From: an uncultured Clostridia bacterium
Lineage (GTDB): Bacteria; Bacillota; Clostridia; UBA1381
Length of the DNA: 5,266 bases
Direction: 5' to 3'
Assembly: GCA_945948775.1 (NCBI GenBank)
Contig: CAMFCK010000077.1
Location: 1-5,266 of the forward strand
Each line of letters opens with the position of its first letter. Positions within the stretch are counted from its first letter, which is position 1. The notes under the pieces are model-generated. The model saw nothing but the letters and a program-made list of their open reading frames with translations. It was not told where the DNA came from and made no database searches. The position numbers and the translations under genes were made by a program. Of this stretch, positions 1 to 5,266 are shown piece by piece.

Positions 1-2
1 AT

Positions 3-89
3 ATTATCATTTTGGAGCCAAATTTGAGGTTTACACAAAATGAGGGATTGCCCCCAGCAGCGATAAAGATTTTCGGGAAAGTGAGGTGA
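3..89 (+). CDS. Possible 3' end of an upstream gene (partial, unidentified)
   Basis: This frame is open from the left edge to a TGA at 87-89, giving 28 codons that end in the residues KIFGKVR. The stop lies six bases before the GTG of the sensor gene, and the last codons contain that gene's ribosome binding site, as is usual inside operons. The stretch is too short to assign a family, and the opposite strand is also open here, so this may be non-coding leader. If it is real, the signalling operon starts further upstream than this window. Confidence 0.25.
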   Translation: MIILEPNLRFTQNEGLPPAAIKIFGKVR

Positions 90-90
90 G
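84..90 (+). promoter_or_regulatory. Ribosome binding site AGGTGAG supporting a GTG start
   Basis: AGGTGAG ends five bases before the GTG at 96. It supports GTG as the start rather than the in-frame ATG codons at 126 and 129, which have no comparable Shine-Dalgarno and would cut into the first membrane helix. An in-frame TGA at 87-89 rules out any start further upstream. Confidence 0.7.
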
Positions 91-95
91 CCGCC

Positions 96-1757
96 GTGAC
101 AAAGTCAAGAAATAAGACTGCTGTTATGATGTTTGTCGTTGCAGCTATGCTTCTTATAGCTTATAGCTGTCGTATCATTGGCAACAACGGATATTATGGA
201 ACAGAAGTAGGACTTCTGCGTGCCTTTATATTTATTGCACTGTTTGCCACATGGGGCGCATCTATCTATAACCGAATTATTCAAACGCGGATACGGTGTT
301 ATATGTCGATTATTGCACTTCTTATGATATTCTGGTTTATTATAAGAACGTTGAAATACTATTTTATTTCTGCAGAACTGTATCCCGGCATTGTACGGCA
401 TCTCTGGTATATGTATTACCTTGCCATGCTTTTCATTCCGCTTTTGGCAGTGTATGTGGCAATGTCCATCGGAAAAACAGAGGACTCACATCTGCCTATG
501 AAAGCGGCGCTTTTATACATACCTACACTGTTTCTTTTCCTGTTGGTCATCACAAATGATCTGCATGAGTTTGTGTTCACATTTCCGGCAGATGCGGCAG
601 TTCGGACGGATAATGATTACAGTTACGGTGTGGGATATTACATTGTCAATGCATGGATGCTTTTCTGCGCTTTGAGTATGCTTTATGTTATGAGTAAGAA
701 GCGAAGAATTGCCAAAAGCAAAAAACTGATTTTTATTCCTTGTATTCCCATTATCGCTTTGCTCCTGTATCTGATATTCTATTCCTCCGGTGCGCCCTGG
801 CTGAGGTTTATTTTAGGAGATGTAACGGCAGTCATCTGCCTTATGTATGCCGCGACGCTTGAACTGTGCATTCAGTTCGGTTTTGTTCAGGCGAATACAA
901 ACTATATGGAATTGTTTTGCGCCTCTACCGCAGGAGCACAGATCACCGATAAGGATTATCATGTACTTTTATCTTCCGTGGCGGCAAAGAAAGTTGATAG
1001 GGAAACTCTTGCAAAGACAAAAAATCAATCGGTTATGCTCAAAGGCGGTGTCCGATTATCCGGTGCACCTATCAAAAAAGGTCATGTGGTTTGGACAGAG
1101 GATATATCTCCGCTTTTAAAAGTGTTGGAGGAATTGCAGGAAGCGAAAGAAAACTTAGAGGACAGCAACAAAATTCTGGAAGAAGAACAAGCCCTCAAAA
1201 AACGTGAAGCGCACATTATGGAGCAGGATAGGCTTTATAATATCATACAACATGATACCGCACATCAGATTTGCCTCATGGATACTATGATAAAGCAAGC
1301 CGAAACAGCGGACGGCGACGAAAAACGGAAGCTGCTGCAAAAAATGCTGGTAATCGGTGCCTATTTAAAACGGCGCAGCAATCTTGTTTTTTTGGCAGAT
1401 AAGTCCTCTATGCTTGACGCAAATGAGCTTGTACTGACCATAGGAGAATCCATGGACAATTTGGAGGTTTTAGGGATTTCCTGTGGCTTTCGCACAGAGC
1501 TTACAGAGCCGGTCTTAGCTTATCAAATAATCGCAATGTATGATTTTTTTGAAAATGTCATGGAACGCACTCTTGACCGCATATGCAGTATTACCGTATA
1601 TGCTGGGAAAAGAGACGGTTCTTTGTTTCTGAATATAAATACTGATTCCACCGCTGATTTTTCTGATTTTGTTTCGGATAATGTTAATGTAGAACGGGAT
1701 GAGGATAACGAATGGAAGCTCACCCTTCGTATGAATACGGGAGGTGACGGAAAATGA
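96..1757 (+). CDS. Membrane sensor: 7TM-type histidine kinase with degenerate catalytic domain
   Basis: A 553-residue membrane sensor, the first gene of the signalling operon. Residues 9-258 hold about eight hydrophobic helices (roughly 9-26, 38-57, 69-90, 103-124, 136-154, 179-199, 210-230, 237-258). The TNDLHEFVF motif near 153-161 resembles the N-terminal 7TM region of Bacillota histidine kinases. Residues about 265-340 look PAS-like, and 339-378 is a charged coiled coil. The H-box-like segment around IIQHDTAHQ has H386-D387, which aligns with H151-D152 of the next gene. In the C-terminal ATPase-like region N487 (FFEN) and D517 (NTDS) align with the N box and DxG box of the neighbour. However, the Gly after D517 is Ser, and the Gly-rich lid and G2 box are missing: only about 23 residues separate D517 from the final strand, against 36 in the neighbour. 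It probably cannot bind or use ATP normally, so it is best read as a sensor or scaffold that controls the soluble kinase. The signal is unknown. It starts with GTG and overlaps the next gene by ATGA. Confidence 0.85.
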   Translation: MTKSRNKTAVMMFVVAAMLLIAYSCRIIGNNGYYGTEVGLLRAFIFIALFATWGASIYNRIIQTRIRCYMSIIALLMIFWFIIRTLKYYFISAELYPGIVRHLWYMYYLAMLFIPLLAVYVAMSIGKTEDSHLPMKAALLYIPTLFLFLLVITNDLHEFVFTFPADAAVRTDNDYSYGVGYYIVNAWMLFCALSMLYVMSKKRRIAKSKKLIFIPCIPIIALLLYLIFYSSGAPWLRFILGDVTAVICLMYAATLELCIQFGFVQANTNYMELFCASTAGAQITDKDYHVLLSSVAAKKVDRETLAKTKNQSVMLKGGVRLSGAPIKKGHVVWTEDISPLLKVLEELQEAKENLEDSNKILEEEQALKKREAHIMEQDRLYNIIQHDTAHQICLMDTMIKQAETADGDEKRKLLQKMLVIGAYLKRRSNLVFLADKSSMLDANELVLTIGESMDNLEVLGISCGFRTELTEPVLAYQIIAMYDFFENVMERTLDRICSITVYAGKRDGSLFLNINTDSTADFSDFVSDNVNVERDEDNEWKLTLRMNTGGDGK

Positions 1758-2704
1758 AATGGTTTATAAGAAATTCCGTAAAAGAAGCCTTTGATAATCT
1801 GCCCAGCGGGATTTGTTTTTTTGATAAAAACGGCATACTCACGCTGTGCAATCACCAAATGTATCGCATGTTCTTTGCCTTGACCGGAAAGGATTTACAA
1901 AGTCTTGCAGAAATGCAGGAATTATTAAGCGATGATGCCACTGCTCAAAGCAGGCAAAATCAAGTTTTTTTACAAGATGACAAAACCGCTTGGCGCTTTA
2001 CGTTGGAAACAATCACAACATCAGATAAAAAGATTTATACGCAAGTTATAGCCTCTGATGTAACTGAATTGTATAGCAAAACAAAAGAACTGGAACAGGA
2101 TAATATTGCCCTTGCGCAGTACTCAAAGCGTATGCGCCGACTCTTTGCAAATACCATAGCTCTGATACGCGAAGAAGAAATTTTGAATATGAAAATGCGC
2201 GTACATGATGATATTGGCAGGAGCGTAATTTCAACAAGACGTTTCCTACAGCAGAACAGGCCAATGGAGGAATTGGATCTGACACCTTGGGAAAATGCCG
2301 TCAGTCTTTTAAGGCATGAAATTGAGCTTTCCGAAGAACAGGATGCTGTTGCCGGGCTTATGAGTGCTGCATACAGTATAGGTATTAAAATAATTTTAGA
2401 CGGAAGTATTCCGAAAAATGCTGCCACGGAAGTCTTGATTTCAGCTATACGGGAGTGTATGACCAATGCGGTGCGCCATGCTGGAGCCAAAGAGCTGTAT
2501 GTGCACCTTGCCGGTGATGAGAGGACGGCGGTTGCCGTTATAACCAACGACGGAGCTGTGCCAAACGGCGAAATCTCTCTTGGCGGAGGTTTAACCTCAC
2601 TGAAATTTCGCATTGAAAAGTGCGGCGGAACGATGCAGGTAAAACACTCGCCGCAATTTGAATTAACGGTATCAATCCCGCTCAAATCGGAGGAAAAGTT
2701 ATGA
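1754..2704 (+). CDS. Soluble PAS sensor histidine kinase, NarL/DesK (HisKA_3-like) type
   Basis: A 316-residue cytoplasmic kinase with no membrane helix. Residues about 10-105 are a PAS domain (LPSGICFFDKNGILTLCN, ending in ASDVTELY), followed by a coiled linker at about 105-140. The phosphoacceptor motif is MRVHDDIGRS with H151, typical of NarL/DesK-type kinases that pair with LuxR-type regulators. The ATPase domain follows: N box RECMTNAVRHAG (N238), then NDG (D266, G267), the GGGLTSLKFRIE segment near 277-288, CGG at 290-292 and a closing strand FELTVSIPL. All core boxes are recognisable, so this is the likely active kinase of the operon. GGGAGGTG at 1739-1746 precedes the ATG. The ATG overlaps the upstream stop by four bases (ATGA), which points to translational coupling with the membrane sensor. 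Having no membrane anchor, it probably docks on the sensor, perhaps by coiled-coil or H-box pairing (inference). The regulator it phosphorylates is most likely the next gene. Confidence 0.9.
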   Translation: MKWFIRNSVKEAFDNLPSGICFFDKNGILTLCNHQMYRMFFALTGKDLQSLAEMQELLSDDATAQSRQNQVFLQDDKTAWRFTLETITTSDKKIYTQVIASDVTELYSKTKELEQDNIALAQYSKRMRRLFANTIALIREEEILNMKMRVHDDIGRSVISTRRFLQQNRPMEELDLTPWENAVSLLRHEIELSEEQDAVAGLMSAAYSIGIKIILDGSIPKNAATEVLISAIRECMTNAVRHAGAKELYVHLAGDERTAVAVITNDGAVPNGEISLGGGLTSLKFRIEKCGGTMQVKHSPQFELTVSIPLKSEEKL

Positions 2705-3324
2705 TAAATGTGTTGATAGTCGAAGATCAGCGCATGATGCGCGAAACAATGGAGAACTACATAAATCAGGCGGAGGGGTATAAGCTTGCCGGCTCTATAG
2801 CAGGGGCAAGTCTTGTGCAAGCCTTCTGCAAAACTACGCAGGTAGATCTTGTGCTGATGGATGTCTGTACGGAAAACGACGAAAGCGGATTTGAAGCGAC
2901 AAAAGCATTAAAAGCACAATTTCCAAAAATTAAGGTTATCATTGTAACATCCATGCTGGATGTCGGCTATTTGAAAAGAGCAAAAGAAGTCGGTGCAGAC
3001 AGCCTTTGGTATAAGGATATAAGCCGTGTAGAGCTGATGAAAGTTATGGAAATGACCGTGAACGGAGAATCTGTCTACCCGGATAGAACGCCGGAGGTAA
3101 AAATCGGCAATGCATCTGTTTATGAATTCAGTGAAGCGGAAATAAAGGTTCTTCGTTTGTTGGTGGAGGGAATGACTTATAAAGAGATGGGCGAACAGCT
3201 CGGTGTAACATCGGATTGTGTGAAAAAGCATATCGGCAATATGCTGTCTAAAACAGGCTTCACTTCCAAGACAAAACTTGCAGCCATGGTGATGAGTAAG
3301 CGTGTTATTGTCAACGGATTTTAA
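2701..3324 (+). CDS. LuxR/NarL-family response regulator transcription factor
   Basis: A 207-residue two-domain regulator. The receiver (about 1-125) has the acid pair E8-D9 (LIVEDQ), phosphoacceptor D54 (LVLMDV), switch residues T83/S84 (IIVTS) and K105 (WYKD), so it should accept phosphate. The C-terminal domain (about 142-204) is a LuxR/GerE helix-turn-helix: FSEAEIKVLRLLVEGMTYKE, then LGVTSDCVKKHIGNML and a closing helix. Length and layout are standard for the family. The start at 2701 overlaps the kinase stop (ATGA) and has GGAGG at 2689-2693, seven bases upstream. The regulator is the probable partner of the H151 kinase. The nearest candidate target is the promoter region at 3396-3436, which carries a palindrome in an activator position (inference). 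Autoregulation of the operon is possible but not shown by the sequence. Confidence 0.93.
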   Translation: MINVLIVEDQRMMRETMENYINQAEGYKLAGSIAGASLVQAFCKTTQVDLVLMDVCTENDESGFEATKALKAQFPKIKVIIVTSMLDVGYLKRAKEVGADSLWYKDISRVELMKVMEMTVNGESVYPDRTPEVKIGNASVYEFSEAEIKVLRLLVEGMTYKEMGEQLGVTSDCVKKHIGNMLSKTGFTSKTKLAAMVMSKRVIVNGF

Positions 3325-3344
3325 TGAAAATATAGAAATTTACG

Positions 3345-3388
3345 GCATCCAAATAAAAAAGTTGGATGCTTTTTTTTAATTTTTTTTT
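3345..3388 (+). terminator. Intrinsic terminator of the three-gene signalling operon
   Basis: GCATCCAA (3345-3352) pairs perfectly with TTGGATGC (3362-3369) across a nine-base A-rich loop. Eight T follow directly, then AA and a further run of nine T. It lies 20 bases after the response-regulator stop. It separates the signalling genes from the downstream unit, which must therefore have its own promoter or depend on readthrough. On the opposite strand the stem is not followed by a T-run, so it is one-directional. Confidence 0.92.
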
Positions 3389-3395
3389 GCAAAAG

Positions 3396-3411
3396 TACCC
3401 ATTTGGGGAAT
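3396..3411 (+). promoter_or_regulatory. Candidate activator site (TACCCAT-TT-GGGGAAT) upstream of the receiver-like gene
   Basis: CCC-ATTT-GGG (3398-3407) is a short inverted repeat. The left half TACCCAT matches the TACYYMT heptamer known for NarL sites, but the right half matches that 7-2-7 arrangement poorly. Its centre (about 3402.5) lies about 41 bases before the start point expected from TATAAT at 3431-3436, the usual class II activator position. The natural candidate to bind it is the LuxR-type regulator encoded just upstream. This is inferred from position and symmetry only. Confidence 0.4.
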
Positions 3412-3419
3412 GTGTTTTT

Positions 3420-3447
3420 TTGAAATCATTTATAATATCATTATAGA
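3420..3447 (+). promoter_or_regulatory. Probable promoter region (TATAAT, alternative TTGAAA/TATAGA)
   Basis: Two readings are possible. (a) TATAAT at 3431-3436 is a perfect -10 but has no recognisable -35 at 16-18 bases; the 3396-3411 palindrome lies in that place, suggesting an activator-dependent promoter. (b) TTGAAA (3420-3425) and TATAGA (3442-3447), 16 bases apart, form an ordinary sigma-A-type promoter. Either would serve the receiver-like gene at 3488 and probably the exported-protein gene after it. Confidence 0.5.
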
Positions 3448-3487
3448 AGATATAAGTATGCCTATTTAAAGAAAGAAGGGTGAGGAA

Positions 3488-3871
3488 ATGCGGCGGATTG
3501 TTGTAGATATGCAAAACTATCTTTTTGCCGATGCAATTGCGCAAGCCTTAAAAAGGGCAGATTCCGATTTTGATGTACGAATGTCGGAAAGTCCGGACAA
3601 AACGGCAGAGCTTTGTAATCTTTCCAAGCCGTATGCGCTTCTTTGCGAAGTAACCGGATACACTCCGTGGATGCTGGAAGAACGGCTCAAAATAAGGGAT
3701 GAAGTAAAGTGTTACAGTCCGGAGTGTAAAATTGTCCTGATTGTCGATGAAAATGCGGAAAAGACGCTCGCACGGCGTGTTCTTCAGGCAAAAAAAGACG
3801 GTCTGATTGATAATTTCATTTACAGCTCTGTTTCAGCGGCCTATTTGTCTGCTGTCGTTGACACCTTGTAA
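3488..3871 (+). CDS. Stand-alone receiver-like protein with lost phosphorylation site (unknown function)
   Basis: A 127-residue soluble protein with no output domain. Its order of hydrophobic strands and helices follows a response-regulator receiver and can be laid against the upstream regulator: RIVVDMQN against VLIVEDQR, YALLCEVTG against LVLMDVCT, KIVLIVDEN against KVIIVTSML, IDNFIYSSVS against DSLWYKDISR. On that alignment the phosphoacceptor Asp is E54, the acid pair is reduced to D7 plus Met8, the switch Thr/Ser is V86/D87, and the conserved Lys is Y112. It should therefore not be phosphorylated in the usual way. E54 might mimic a phosphorylated state, or the fold may serve only for protein binding (inference). 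AAGGGTGAGG at 3476-3485 gives a good ribosome binding site. It lies between the signalling operon and the exported-protein gene, so it could modulate the regulator or the output. The family is not one I can name; the receiver fold is judged from pattern, not from a search. Confidence 0.75.
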   Translation: MRRIVVDMQNYLFADAIAQALKRADSDFDVRMSESPDKTAELCNLSKPYALLCEVTGYTPWMLEERLKIRDEVKCYSPECKIVLIVDENAEKTLARRVLQAKKDGLIDNFIYSSVSAAYLSAVVDTL

Positions 3872-3910
3872 AAGGCGGCGTAGGCTACTGCGGTAAAATC
3901 AAGGCAAGTA

Positions 3911-3944
3911 TGCGGCTCTCGGACAGCCACAGCCGAGAGCTGTG
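3911..3944 (+). other. Intergenic RNA hairpin with a competing alternative pairing, no U-tract
   Basis: GCTCTCGG (3915-3922) pairs perfectly with CCGAGAGC (3933-3940), and G-U and C-G pairs extend the stem to 3911/3944. The ten-base loop falls within a tandem ACAGCC duplication (3923-3934). A second stem, CACAGC (3928-3933) with GCTGTG (3939-3944), would exclude the first. No T-run follows on either strand, so this is not a classical terminator. It ends 20 bases before the ribosome binding site of the exported-protein gene. It may be a processing or stability element, or may tune expression between the two genes; the function is unknown. Confidence 0.5.
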
Positions 3945-3980
3945 CAAAAATGTGGTATTATCTGAAAGGAGAAATATTTT

Positions 3981-5266
3981 ATGAAAGTCAAAAAATTTCT
4001 TTGTATTTTTACTATGATTACAATGCTTATTGCAATGCTGCCAAGCATGCAGGCAGCAGCGTATGTTGACAGCGCGGTACGCTTTAGGCGAGTTACTTCC
4101 GCGGATGACCTTGTGGTAGGTGCGAAATATCTGATTGTCGGCTATGACGCGGATAAGGGCAAATATTATGCGTTGGGAGATCAAACAGGCAATGAAGGAT
4201 CGGGGATGCGTTCGCCTGCCGAGCTTAAAGACAACGGTGATGGCACGCTCAGCGCTTTGGATCATTACGACGTAGCTGTTTACCCTCTTGTAATGGAACT
4301 TAGCAAGCAACATGTTACAAGTGAAAACAAATATAGTCTTAAAACCGTAAACTATACCGGAGGATATTTAAACGCTTTTTACTGTTACAAAAAAGCCTAT
4401 GATTTTTCCGATGACAAATCGAAAAGCCTGCCTATTGACGGCTCTAACGGAGTGAGTAATTGGGAGCTGATTCTCCGTGATGACGGAAACGTACTCTGTA
4501 AAACCACCAAAACGTTTAGTTCAGTGGAACAGTCTTCCTACATTAGGTTTTTTCACTATCAAAGCGGCAGTATGACAAACCCTGCATTTTCCGGAGGACT
4601 TATTAGTGACGGCAATATTGATTTACCTCAAGATGGTAGTTTGACAATAGGGGATCTGACGGAAATGAACATACCGGTCAAGACCTATCTGTACAAGGAA
4701 GTATGCGCGCACGATGCAGCAAATCTGACTTTTTATGAGGCAAAAGCGAGCACATGCTCAACGCACGGAAATATTGAGTATTATTACTGCTCACACTGCT
4801 GCGGCTATTTAAAGGCAGATAAAACTACGGAAATCAAGCTTGCCGATACGGTATTGCCACTTGCCGCGCACACAAATACTACATTTGTATCCGCTAAGGA
4901 ATCAACCTGCACAGAACACGGCAATATTGCCTATACAAAATGCGAGTACTGCGGTAAATATTTTGAAGGTACTTCCACTGATAAACAGATTGATAAAGAC
5001 AGAGTAGATATACCGGCAATAAACCACAGTTATGGAAACGGGGAATGTGTTGTATGCGGTGCTAAGGTTGTAACTTCCTACTTTGGTGACAGCAATACCG
5101 GCGACGGTTCGCATAAAATTTTCACAGCAGAATATAATGGTAAAATTTATGCAATGGGTATGCCGAACGAAAAAGGAATGGAAGCTATTGAAATAAGCGA
5201 AGAAGCGGACAATGTGTTTAAAGCGAGCAGCTCTACTACGGCCTTTACAGCCCTCGTCGCCGGCAG
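3981..5266 (+). CDS. Exported multidomain surface-type protein with Cys/His modules (3' end outside window)
   Basis: The frame is open for 428 codons from ATG 3981 to the right edge without a stop, so the protein is incomplete. AAAGGAG at 3965-3971 lies nine bases before the ATG. The N-terminus is a Sec signal peptide: basic MKVKK, a hydrophobic core to about residue 20, and likely cleavage after A25 or A27. Residues about 35-240 form a beta-rich domain (DLVVGAKYLIVGY, YYALGDQ, two W/Y-rich strands, ending YLYK) like adhesin-type domains of Clostridia surface proteins; no catalytic motif is seen. Residues about 242-361 hold two homologous Cys/His modules and a partial third ending CVVCGA. From about 363 a second beta-rich domain seems to begin (GKIYAMGMP resembles GKYYALGDQ of the first). 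Any cell-wall anchor, repeats or enzyme domain would be beyond the window. It is the probable output of the adjacent signalling system (inference from position). Confidence 0.88.
   Translation, partial: MKVKKFLCIFTMITMLIAMLPSMQAAAYVDSAVRFRRVTSADDLVVGAKYLIVGYDADKGKYYALGDQTGNEGSGMRSPAELKDNGDGTLSALDHYDVAVYPLVMELSKQHVTSENKYSLKTVNYTGGYLNAFYCYKKAYDFSDDKSKSLPIDGSNGVSNWELILRDDGNVLCKTTKTFSSVEQSSYIRFFHYQSGSMTNPAFSGGLISDGNIDLPQDGSLTIGDLTEMNIPVKTYLYKEVCAHDAANLTFYEAKASTCSTHGNIEYYYCSHCCGYLKADKTTEIKLADTVLPLAAHTNTTFVSAKESTCTEHGNIAYTKCEYCGKYFEGTSTDKQIDKDRVDIPAINHSYGNGECVVCGAKVVTSYFGDSNTGDGSHKIFTAEYNGKIYAMGMPNEKGMEAIEISEEADNVFKASSSTTAFTALVAG
4731..4859 (+). repeat. Cys/His module, copy 1, within the exported protein
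   Basis: Residues 251-293. The core C259-x2-H262-G-N-I then C270-x2-C273 has the spacing C-x2-H-x7-C-x2-C, identical to copy 2. H244, upstream, is another possible ligand. Similar modules (AKxxTC, GNIxY, CxxCG) recur in Clostridia surface proteins and resemble small zinc ribbons, but metal binding is inferred. An extra Cys (C274) stands where copy 2 has Gly. Confidence 0.75.
4884..5015 (+). repeat. Cys/His module, copy 2, within the exported protein
   Basis: Residues 302-345, offset from copy 1 by 51 codons. It shares AKxSTC, HGNI and C-x2-C in register (C310, H313, C321, C324), with H297 upstream in the place of H244. It is followed by HSYGNGECVVCGA (349-361), which looks like a shortened third copy keeping only the His and the final C-x2-C (C356, C359). 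The DNA of the two copies has diverged although the protein motif is kept, so this is an old duplication under selection rather than a recent one. Confidence 0.75.

Noticed and set aside
96..1757. Agr/LytTR-type quorum sensing, given a polytopic sensor and a nearby exported protein
   Set aside because: The regulator has a LuxR helix-turn-helix rather than LytTR, there is no AgrB- or AgrD-like gene, and the kinase motif is HDDIG of the NarL/DesK type.
2035..2820. Long open frame on the minus strand (261 codons)
   Set aside because: It lies opposite the kinase and the regulator start, both of which have clear family motifs and ribosome binding sites. Its translation is Ser/Cys/Arg-rich with no recognisable domain and no Shine-Dalgarno supporting a start.
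3311..3544. Minus-strand open frame of 77 codons across the intergenic region
   Set aside because: It covers the terminator and promoter region and owes its length to the A/T-rich runs there. No ribosome binding site or protein-like pattern was seen.
3911..3944. Hairpin as an intrinsic terminator after the receiver-like gene
   Set aside because: The stem is strong, but an A-run rather than a T-run follows on the + strand, and there is none on the minus strand. It is kept only as an unexplained RNA structure.
3872..3980. Cyclic-di-GMP or other known riboswitch before the exported-protein gene
   Set aside because: The conserved core sequences of the GEMM-type and other common classes that I can recall are not present. 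Only the local hairpins are supported.
3885..4313. Minus-strand open frame of 142 codons over the start of the exported-protein gene
   Set aside because: The + strand here encodes a signal peptide with a good ribosome binding site in a 428-codon frame. The minus-strand product has no domain pattern and would span the hairpin.
1..5266. CRISPR array, tRNA or rRNA genes, insertion sequence or attachment site
   Set aside because: No regularly spaced repeats, tRNA-like cloverleaf, transposase motif or terminal inverted repeats were seen on either strand.

Overview
The window looks like chromosomal DNA of a Clostridia-type Bacillota, probably a gut or host-associated member. The grounds are AT-leaning codon use (judged by eye), strong GGAGG-type ribosome binding sites, a sensor of the Clostridia histidine-kinase 7TM type, and a secreted protein with Cys-rich modules of a kind common in Clostridia surface proteins. 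No species can be named. All supported genes are on the + strand.

Layout. Positions 1-95 are a short leader that may hold the last codons of an upstream gene. Positions 96-3324 form a tight three-gene signalling operon whose genes overlap by four bases at both junctions: (1) an eight-helix membrane sensor with a PAS-like region, a coiled coil and a degraded histidine-kinase core; (2) a soluble PAS plus NarL/DesK-type histidine kinase with its catalytic boxes intact; (3) a NarL/LuxR-type response regulator. A strong intrinsic terminator (3345-3388) closes the operon.

A second transcription unit follows. Its regulatory region holds a CCC-ATTT-GGG palindrome placed where a -35 box would be, followed by TATAAT. 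It leads to a 127-residue stand-alone protein that reads as a receiver domain with its phosphorylation site lost (Asp replaced by Glu, among other changes). After a 109-base gap containing a strong hairpin with no U-tract comes a large exported protein, open at the right edge: a signal peptide, a beta-rich domain, two near-identical Cys/His modules, and the start of what seems to be a second beta-rich domain. No stretch longer than about 165 bases lacks a gene.

Working model (inference). The membrane protein senses an envelope or extracellular cue and acts as a pseudokinase or scaffold. It hands the signal to the soluble kinase, which phosphorylates the LuxR-type regulator. The regulator then activates the adjacent promoter and so the receiver-like protein and the exported protein. 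The unusual points are the pairing of a degenerate membrane kinase with an intact soluble kinase, and the phosphorylation-dead receiver-like protein between the signalling operon and its probable surface-protein output.
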